A stretch of DNA of 64,000 nt from JABFXX01 sp036489755 (lineage in GTDB: Bacteria > Myxococcota_A > Polyangia > Haliangiales > Haliangiaceae): contig DASXFD010000083.1 of the NCBI GenBank assembly GCA_036489755.1, forward strand, positions 134,347 through 198,346, given 5' to 3'. Within the stretch, counting starts at the first letter, position 1, and every line of letters begins with the position of its first letter. Below the pieces are notes generated by a model, which had not been told where the DNA came from, did no database searches, and worked only from the letters and a program-made list of their open reading frames with translations. The position numbers and the translations under genes were made by a program. Below, one piece after another: positions 58,207 through 64,000 of the stretch.

Positions 58207-59058
58207 CTATGCGCGCCGCTGGCGCTCGACGACGAACGCTTCGAGCCACGCGCGCTCGGTGCCGCCGAGGTTCTGGAACTCGATGCCCAGGCCGACCGAG
58301 CCGCCGGCCGTTTCGTCGCGCTCGACGACGCGGCGGACCACGCCGCGCACGTGCACCGGCGGGCCGCCGTCGACGAGTAGCGTCAGCTCGCACGTGGTGC
58401 CGAGCGGCTCGAGCACTTGCGTGCACACGAACACGCCGCTCGTGCTGAGATCGCGCGTCGTCGCTTCGATCTCGAGCTCGCTCGAGACATACACGAGGTG
58501 CAGCTCGATCGAGCGGCGCTCGTGGCGGCGGCGATGCAGCGGGTTCTCGTCGAGCTTGGTCGTCGCGGCGGGCCGGAAGCCGCCCCAGCGGTAGCGGCAC
58601 GCCGAGCACTCGTCGTCGTCGAAGCTCACCGCGGCGCCGCATCGCGGGCAGCGTTGGTTCGCGGACAGCGGCGGCGGTGCGGTGGCCGGCATCTTCGTCG
58701 TCGTGACGCGCGCGATCGCGCCGACCGCCGACGCCATCTCCGTGAGGTCCAGCGTCACCGGCTCTTCTTCGTCGTCATCGGGGATGCGAATGACGAGCTC
58801 GCGCGTACCGATCTGCAGTTGATCGCCGTCGAGCACGCGAATCGGCGCGGTGACCGAGCGGCGGTTCAGCAGCGTGCCGTTCGAGCTGCGCAGATCCTCG
58901 ACGAACACGTCGTCGGCGCGGCGCACGACCTTGAGATGCCGCCGCGACACCGATGGATCGTTGAAGCGCAGCGTGCAGCCGATGTCACGCCCGACCACCG
59001 TCTCGCCGATCGGCACCTCGACGGCATCGCCGAGATATTCCAAGTACACGCGCGCCAC
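58207..59058 (-). CDS. FHA, zinc-ribbon, PilZ three-domain regulator
   Basis: 283 residues from GTG. FHA domain 1-95 (VVGRDIGCTLRFND, SRRHLKVV, SSNGTLL; complete phospho-Thr signature). A zinc ribbon at about 135-155 (CPRCGAAVSFDDDECSACRYRW). PilZ domain about 170-275 with HERRSIEL (RxxxR-like) and TTRDLSTSGVFV (DxSxxG), so c-di-GMP binding is likely. It starts directly after the stop of the unknown gene upstream (no spacer). Couples phospho-Thr and c-di-GMP signals, last gene of the GMC operon. Confidence 0.88.
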   Translation of the reverse strand: MARVYLEYLGDAVEVPIGETVVGRDIGCTLRFNDPSVSRRHLKVVRRADDVFVEDLRSSNGTLLNRRSVTAPIRVLDGDQLQIGTRELVIRIPDDDEEEPVTLDLTEMASAVGAIARVTTTKMPATAPPPLSANQRCPRCGAAVSFDDDECSACRYRWGGFRPAATTKLDENPLHRRRHERRSIELHLVYVSSELEIEATTRDLSTSGVFVCTQVLEPLGTTCELTLLVDGGPPVHVRGVVRRVVERDETAGGSVGLGIEFQNLGGTERAWLEAFVVERQRRA

Positions 59059-59676
59059 TCAGCGACGAACGTACTCCGTGAGGCCGGTGCGGTGGCGTTC
59101 GAGGATGAAGAAGTTCGTCGAGATTCGCAGCGGCCCGAGCGCGTAGTACGCCTTGCCCAGAAACAGATCTGGATCGCGGGGGTCGATCTGCACGAGGTAG
59201 TCGCGCAGGTTGTTCGACGGATCGAACCGCGAATTTCCACCCTTGCTGTAATCGAGCAATACGGCGTGGAGATATGTGTTGTCGCGCGCGGTCGCATCGA
59301 CGCCCGCGACGCCGAAGAAGCCGAACCGCCGCGGATCGGTGTCGCTCGGCACCAGGTTCCAGCGCCCGTCGAGCACGTTGCGCTGGACGCCGATGTTGTA
59401 GCCCATCACGCGGCCGTCTTCGGCGCGGTAGAAGCCCTTGACGAACTTCTTGATGCCGGTGAGCTGCGCGATCGGCACGCGGTTGAACCGCATGCGGTTG
59501 ACGCCGCGGAACTCCCAGCCGACGAGCATGTCGAGATCGGGCGTCGTGCCACGCACGAAGATGCGCTCGAGCTCGCGCATCGACATTTGCTCCATCGCCA
59601 ACACGGTGCGCGATGGAAACGGCGGCAAGATCCGCGGTGGCGGCGAAGGTGCGAGGCGAACGGCGACTGCAGTCAC
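59059..59676 (-). CDS. Unknown protein coupled to GMC oxidoreductase
   Basis: 205 residues from GTG 59676, which overlaps the oxidoreductase stop (GTGA). A shorter form could begin at ATG 59595. N-terminal 30 residues are Pro/Arg-rich; the rest is a single compact domain with many aromatic strands, including PDLDMLVGWEFRGVNRMRFN, KKFVKGFYRAEDG, MGYNIGVQRNVLDGRWNLVPSD, HAVLLDYSKGGN and FLGKAYYALGPLRISTNFFILERH. It has no signal peptide or membrane helix. I know no family name for it. The pattern suggests a lipocalin- or ligand-binding-like beta structure (inference). Directly followed by the FHA-PilZ gene. Confidence 0.8.
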   Translation of the reverse strand: MTAVAVRLAPSPPPRILPPFPSRTVLAMEQMSMRELERIFVRGTTPDLDMLVGWEFRGVNRMRFNRVPIAQLTGIKKFVKGFYRAEDGRVMGYNIGVQRNVLDGRWNLVPSDTDPRRFGFFGVAGVDATARDNTYLHAVLLDYSKGGNSRFDPSNNLRDYLVQIDPRDPDLFLGKAYYALGPLRISTNFFILERHRTGLTEYVRR

Positions 59677-61208
59677 GACAGATACCTCCCAGCGTTGTCG
59701 ATCAGATGTCCGGCGGCGCGCGTCGAGAGCGCCATGATCGTTTCCATCGGGTTCACGCGGCACGGCGACGGGAACAGCGACGCGTCGGCGACCATCAAGC
59801 GATCCGCGTCGTGCACGAAGCCGAAGGCGTCGGTCACCGCGCCGAGTCGATCGCTGCCCATCCGCGCGGTCCCCATCATGTGAACGGTGACGACTTCCCA
59901 GCCGTGCGGCGGGATCGGCTTACCGAACACGCGGCGCGCGTCGTCGGCGCTCGCGAGCTCCTGCACGTGATGGAACGGCAAGATGATGCGCTTGGCGCCG
60001 GCGGCGAACAGCATCTCGGCGAGCAGCTCGAGCCCGCGCTGGATGTTCGCCGCGTCGTGCGGCGACAGCTGATAGAAGGCCTGCGGCCGGCCGCCGATCG
60101 TCTTGACGTGGCCGGTCGTGGTGTCCTCGCAGAGCAGGCCCGCGATCACCATCTTGTCGTAGTCGGCCATCAAGTGGCCGAGCTGCGCGCCTCGGTGCGG
60201 CACGCTCATCGCGACGACCGACGGCGGCAGGTTCACGGCGGCGAAGCAGCCGAGGCCCGCATCGGCGAACTCGCGGACCTGGAACGCCTGATGCGCGCCT
60301 TTCCAGCCGGTGACGGTCTCGTCGAAGATCGCGACGACCTTGACGTTCGGATGCAGCGACAGGTTGCCGCCGAGCAGGTTCGAGCGCGACTTGACGCCCG
60401 AGCGCGTCAGCAGCGCCGGCGTGTGAATCGCGCCGCACGATGCGACGACGAGCTTCGCGCGCACGACGACGTGGTGGCCGCTCGCGCTCTTGGCGATGAC
60501 GCCGGTCGCGCGCTTGCCGTGGAACGTGATCCGCGAGACGCGGACGTCGGCGTAGACGCGCGCGCCGTAGTGCAGCGCGCGCGGGATGTAGCTGACGAGC
60601 GCACTTTGCTTCGCGCCGGTCGGGCAGCCGAACGGGCAGCGGTTCGAGCCGACGCAATGGGCCTGGTTGCGCAGGTTGCCGACGATCTCCCAGCCCTTCG
60701 CGTCGGCGCCCTTCTTGAGGAGCCAGTTGTCGTTGCCGATCGCAGTCTCGTCCATCGGCGCGACGTGAATGCGGCGCTCGACGCGCTCGTAGTACGGCTC
60801 GAGCGCCTTCGCGGTGAAGTCTGCGATGCCGGCTTCGTCGCGCCAGCGCGCGAGGATGTCGTCGGGCGTGCGCCACGACATGCCGCCGTTGATCACCGTC
60901 GAGCCGCCGACCGCACGGCCTTCCTGGAACATGATCGGCGGGTTGCCGATCGCGAGCGTCGCGCCGCCGTCGCGGTAGAGCTGGCGCACCATCTGCGACG
61001 TGTTCGCGGTGAAGTCGCGCGTCTGGTAGTAGCTGCCTTCTTCGAGCACGATCACGTCGAAGCCGGCTTCGGCGAGCTCGGCCGCCATCGGTGCGCCGCC
61101 GGCGCCCGAGCCGACGATCACCGCGTCGCAATCGAGCACGAGGTCGTGCGTGACGTCGCGGCGCGTGAACACGTTCTTCGGCGATGGCGCCTCGTGTAGC
61201 GCCACCAT
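59673..61208 (-). CDS. GMC-family FAD-dependent oxidoreductase
   Basis: 511 residues. FAD loop AVIVGSGAGGAPMAAELAEAGFDVIVLEEG with GxGxxG (33-38). GGSTVINGGMSWR, typical for GMC; a Cys pair in GSNRCPFGCPTGAK (near 209-222); the C-terminal VHMMGTARMGSD and RVNPMETIMALSTRAAGHL active-site His/Asn region. Resembles the cholesterol-oxidase/choline-dehydrogenase group in which alcohols or steroid-like substrates are oxidised. ATG overlaps the stop of the small upstream gene. No signal peptide. Electron acceptor unknown. Confidence 0.9.
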   Translation of the reverse strand: MVALHEAPSPKNVFTRRDVTHDLVLDCDAVIVGSGAGGAPMAAELAEAGFDVIVLEEGSYYQTRDFTANTSQMVRQLYRDGGATLAIGNPPIMFQEGRAVGGSTVINGGMSWRTPDDILARWRDEAGIADFTAKALEPYYERVERRIHVAPMDETAIGNDNWLLKKGADAKGWEIVGNLRNQAHCVGSNRCPFGCPTGAKQSALVSYIPRALHYGARVYADVRVSRITFHGKRATGVIAKSASGHHVVVRAKLVVASCGAIHTPALLTRSGVKSRSNLLGGNLSLHPNVKVVAIFDETVTGWKGAHQAFQVREFADAGLGCFAAVNLPPSVVAMSVPHRGAQLGHLMADYDKMVIAGLLCEDTTTGHVKTIGGRPQAFYQLSPHDAANIQRGLELLAEMLFAAGAKRIILPFHHVQELASADDARRVFGKPIPPHGWEVVTVHMMGTARMGSDRLGAVTDAFGFVHDADRLMVADASLFPSPCRVNPMETIMALSTRAAGHLIDNAGRYLS

Positions 61209-61705
61209 CACGCCACCTCTTGCTTCGCGATCGGTCGCAGCGGATCGGGCGCGAGGATCTGCTTCTCTTGCGCGCGCACGTCGTCGGCGAACACGGTCAG
61301 CCGCTTCTTGGTCGACTCGGCGATCCACGCACCGACGCGATAGCCGATGCGCTCCATCATCTCGGGCTGCTCGTAGCAGGCGAGCGACATCACCTGGTTC
61401 AGCGCGTGCGCGAACTGCACGTGCACCGGCGTCGGGCCGCGCTCCCAGCTCGCGTAGTAGCGCTCGGCGCGCGCTGCATCGAGCGACCGCGCGCGGCGCC
61501 CGAACCGCGGCACCGCGCCGAGATCGTACGTCGCAAACCCGATCGGCAGGATCCGGCGGACCAGGCCCGGCGTCGTGCCGAGCGTCAGCTCCATGTGATC
61601 GACGATCGCGTCGGCGAGCGGGACGGCGTCGAGGGGGCAGATCACCGGCACGAGCGAGCGCAGCACCGCGCGGGCCATCGTCGAGTGGCGATACACGGGC
61701 GTCAT
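61208..61705 (-). CDS. Small helical protein, possible GMC partner subunit
   Basis: 165 residues, no signal peptide. Mostly helical, with RPLGVPVICPLDA at the start and repeated helices (LVRRILPIGFATYDL, LDAARAERYYASWERGPTPVHVQFAHALNQVMSLACYEQPEMMERIGYRVGAW). The pattern resembles the small subunit 3 of gluconate 2-dehydrogenase-like complexes that pair with GMC proteins, but similarity is weak. ATGA overlaps on both sides couple it to the regulator and the oxidoreductase. Confidence 0.7.
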   Translation of the reverse strand: MTPVYRHSTMARAVLRSLVPVICPLDAVPLADAIVDHMELTLGTTPGLVRRILPIGFATYDLGAVPRFGRRARSLDAARAERYYASWERGPTPVHVQFAHALNQVMSLACYEQPEMMERIGYRVGAWIAESTKKRLTVFADDVRAQEKQILAPDPLRPIAKQEVA

Positions 61706-62433
61706 GCGAGCACCTCCAGCGCGGCCGACAGCTTCGCGTCGTGCCGCTCGAGATACGCGCCCATCACCTCGCACGCGCCGACGGTATCGTTCGCTTCGAG
61801 CAGCTCGAAGAAGCGCGAGTGGACCGCGACGTAGTCGTCGGGCGGGCGGAGCACCATGCGCAGCTCGTCGGCCGCGTTCATCCACAGCTCGGCCATCCGG
61901 TTCAACAGCCACAGGCCGGGCGTGAATCGCGCCGCCTCGGTGACCGCGCGCATGACCTCGAAGTCCTCGCGCACGTATTGCGGCGAGTCGCGCAGCGACC
62001 ACGCGCGCGCCATCGCGGAGCGGGCGAGCATCGTGCCGCCTTTGGGCACGCGCGACGCGGTCAGCCGCACCACCTCGAGCACGAGCGCGCGCCGGATCGC
62101 GAGCAGGTCGAGCAAGATGCGGGCGGTCGTCGGCTGCTCGGGCGTCGGCTTGCCGTAGCGGACGTACGCGGCGAGCACTTCGATCGACCAGTCGCGATAC
62201 GGCCGTACGACGATCCCGGAGCCGCGGCGCGGCTCGACCAGGTTCCATTCGTCGAGACGGCGCAGCGCTTCGCGAAGCGTCGGCCGCGACGCGCCGAGCT
62301 GGCGAGACAGCTCGCGCTCGGCCGGCAGCCGCACGCCGGCGGCGTACTGGCCGCTGACGATCGCCGCCAGTAGCTTCTCGAAGATCGCGTCGATGGCGGT
62401 GGTGGTTGGAGCTATTGATATCGCAGTCGCCAT
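61702..62433 (-). CDS. GntR-family (FadR/FCD subfamily) transcriptional regulator
   Basis: 243 residues from ATG 62433. Winged helix-turn-helix 15-80 with LPAERELSRQLGASRPTLREALRRLDEWNLVEPRRGSGIVV, the full GntR signature. Helical FCD-type ligand domain 100-235. Two TGGTN3ACCA palindromes lie at its own start, so it probably represses itself and the operon. The inducer may be the operon's substrate, perhaps an acid or alcohol. Confidence 0.92.
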   Translation of the reverse strand: MATAISIAPTTTAIDAIFEKLLAAIVSGQYAAGVRLPAERELSRQLGASRPTLREALRRLDEWNLVEPRRGSGIVVRPYRDWSIEVLAAYVRYGKPTPEQPTTARILLDLLAIRRALVLEVVRLTASRVPKGGTMLARSAMARAWSLRDSPQYVREDFEVMRAVTEAARFTPGLWLLNRMAELWMNAADELRMVLRPPDDYVAVHSRFFELLEANDTVGACEVMGAYLERHDAKLSAALEVLA

Positions 62434-62443
62434 GGTCTGACCA
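62433..62443. promoter_or_regulatory. FadR-like operator half-pair 1
   Basis: TGGTCTGACCA: 4-bp arms, 3-bp spacer, overlapping the ATG of the regulator. Typical of TGGTNNNACCA sites bound by FadR-type GntR proteins. Confidence 0.6.
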
Positions 62444-62458
62444 ATTGGTAAGACCAAT
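62444..62458. promoter_or_regulatory. FadR-like operator half-pair 2
   Basis: ATTGGTAAGACCAAT: perfect 6-bp arms around 3 bp, containing the same TGGTNNNACCA core, centred 13 bp from the first site and overlapping the -10 box. Confidence 0.65.
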
Positions 62459-62473
62459 CGTACGCGAGGTCAA
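62445..62473 (-). promoter_or_regulatory. Promoter of GMC operon
   Basis: Minus strand: -35 TTGACC (62473-62468), 17-bp spacer, -10 TACCAA (62450-62445), 11 nt to ATG 62433. The -10 is inside operator 2; the -35 lies just downstream of the neighbouring gene stop at 62477. Confidence 0.5.
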
Positions 62474-62476
62474 TAG

Positions 62477-62953
62477 CTATTTTTCAGCGCTCCCGGCGTC
62501 GCGTCGCTCGACCCGTTGCTCGACGGTGGCGCCGCGGGTGAACTGGATCACGCCTTTGGGCGATGTGCGCGCGCTCCACGTCGTATCGCTGTGGCCATCT
62601 TCGAGCGCCAACACCGCGTCGTCACCGTCGGCCCACAGGTTGATCGTCGCGCCGTCGACGACCCGCGACGTCAGCTCCGCGGGCGCGATGGAGGTGGTTC
62701 GCTTGGCGTTGCCGCTCCACAGCCCCTTGGCGGAGATCCCGCTGCGCAAGTCGTCGTGGACGACCGAGATCTCGTGGCCATCGATCGTGACCTCGCCGAT
62801 CGTCAGCGTGCTCGGTGTCCGCAGCGCGAAGTACAGCGCGCACGATCCGAGGGCGGCGGCAAGAGCCAGCGCCGCGATCGCGACCGTTTCTGCGCGCCGC
62901 AATCGGCGGTCAAGGCGAACGAACCGTTGTTCGAGGCTATTGGCGTCGACCAT
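62477..62953 (-). CDS. Small membrane-anchored protein, unknown
   Basis: 158 residues from ATG 62953. A short basic N-terminus, one membrane helix about 24-46 (AIAALALAAALGSCALYFAL), then a beta-rich outer part (LTIGEVTIDGHEISVVHDDL, ISAKGLWSGNAKRT) resembling small periplasmic beta proteins. No known domain. Divergent from lon; 105 bp between them. The operators of the GMC operon follow its stop. Confidence 0.78.
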   Translation of the reverse strand: MVDANSLEQRFVRLDRRLRRAETVAIAALALAAALGSCALYFALRTPSTLTIGEVTIDGHEISVVHDDLRSGISAKGLWSGNAKRTTSIAPAELTSRVVDGATINLWADGDDAVLALEDGHSDTTWSARTSPKGVIQFTRGATVEQRVERRDAGSAEK

Positions 62954-63022
62954 GTAGGACAAACGTCTCACGGCTCGCCGAGATTTCCGTCGGAAACAGC
63001 CCGGCATTACGGGCAGGTCGGC

Positions 63023-63052
63023 TTGACGATCATCGATGCGCCTCGCTAGGTT
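63023..63052 (+). promoter_or_regulatory. Putative lon promoter
   Basis: -35 TTGACG (63023-63028), 18-bp spacer, -10 TAGGTT (63047-63052), 6 nt to ATG 63059. Expected transcript starts at the ATG. Confidence 0.45.
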
Positions 63053-63058
63053 CCGATC

Positions 63059-64000
<942 letters not shown>

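Overview
The window is very GC-rich bacterial chromosome with third codon positions dominated by G and C, a high share of GTG starts, and dense signalling and lipoprotein content: Ser/Thr kinase, FHA, PilZ, J-domain and TPR proteins, a sigma-54 activator, and many short lipoproteins with an LxxC lipobox followed by low-complexity Asp/Ala/Pro/Ser linkers. With an orthodox Gram-negative set (tripartite RND efflux, TolC, HslUV, Lon, tetraheme cytochrome) this points to Myxococcota, possibly the Haliangiaceae/Kofleriaceae side; the rank below phylum is inference. No rRNA, tRNA, insertion sequence, prophage or CRISPR array was seen. No gene-free stretch reaches 300 bases; the largest is about 160.

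Layout. 1-3985 (+): end of a short-chain dehydrogenase, then xerC-hslV-hslU and a coupled DUF1963-like gene. 3992-10157 (-): an RND pump operon (inner-membrane pump, adaptor, TolC). 10251-20138: arginine genes argD, argF and argG, with a chaperone set between argF and argG (J-domain protein, Hsp70 and TPR protein) and two lipoproteins. 20150-25064: a CoaE-SDR fusion, tetraheme cytochrome, engB, rimI and a hybrid histidine kinase. 25054-29522: a PEGA-type protein and a lipoprotein, facing a membrane Ser/Thr kinase. 29651-36204 (+): glnB-glnA, psd, a methyltransferase with a long disordered N-terminus, a sigma-70 factor and an IPT lipoprotein. 36209-42918 (-): two tandem zinc-ribbon/FHA proteins, a giant TPR-HEAT protein and a PilZ protein. 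42917-45229 (+): SctQ-like SpoA protein, FmdB-like protein, folD. 45230-47676 (-): parA-parB and a PilZ-receiver protein, divergent from a small AT-hook protein. 48096-58206: mixed genes including a GT39-like transferase, a SRAP protein, a luciferase-like oxidoreductase, a pepsin-like aspartic protease lipoprotein, several Cys-rich or short lipoproteins and an FHA-GAF sigma-54 activator. 58207-62433 (-): a tightly coupled operon of GntR regulator, small helical protein, GMC oxidoreductase, unknown protein and FHA-zinc ribbon-PilZ protein. The window ends inside lon.

How it works together. Housekeeping modules (proteolysis by HslUV and Lon, arginine and glutamine synthesis, folate, CoA, chromosome partitioning) alternate with lineage-style regulatory genes. 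Genes inside operons mostly overlap by ATGA or GTGA. Convergent neighbours end within about 11 bp of each other or overlap. Several first genes have -35/-10 elements only 6-9 nt from the start codon, suggesting leaderless or nearly leaderless mRNAs. The most noteworthy items are the Hsp70/J/TPR set sharing an SRIDG module, the CoaE-SDR fusion, the coupled GMC operon with twin operators, the eukaryote-style pepsin lipoprotein, and the AT-hook gene beside parAB.
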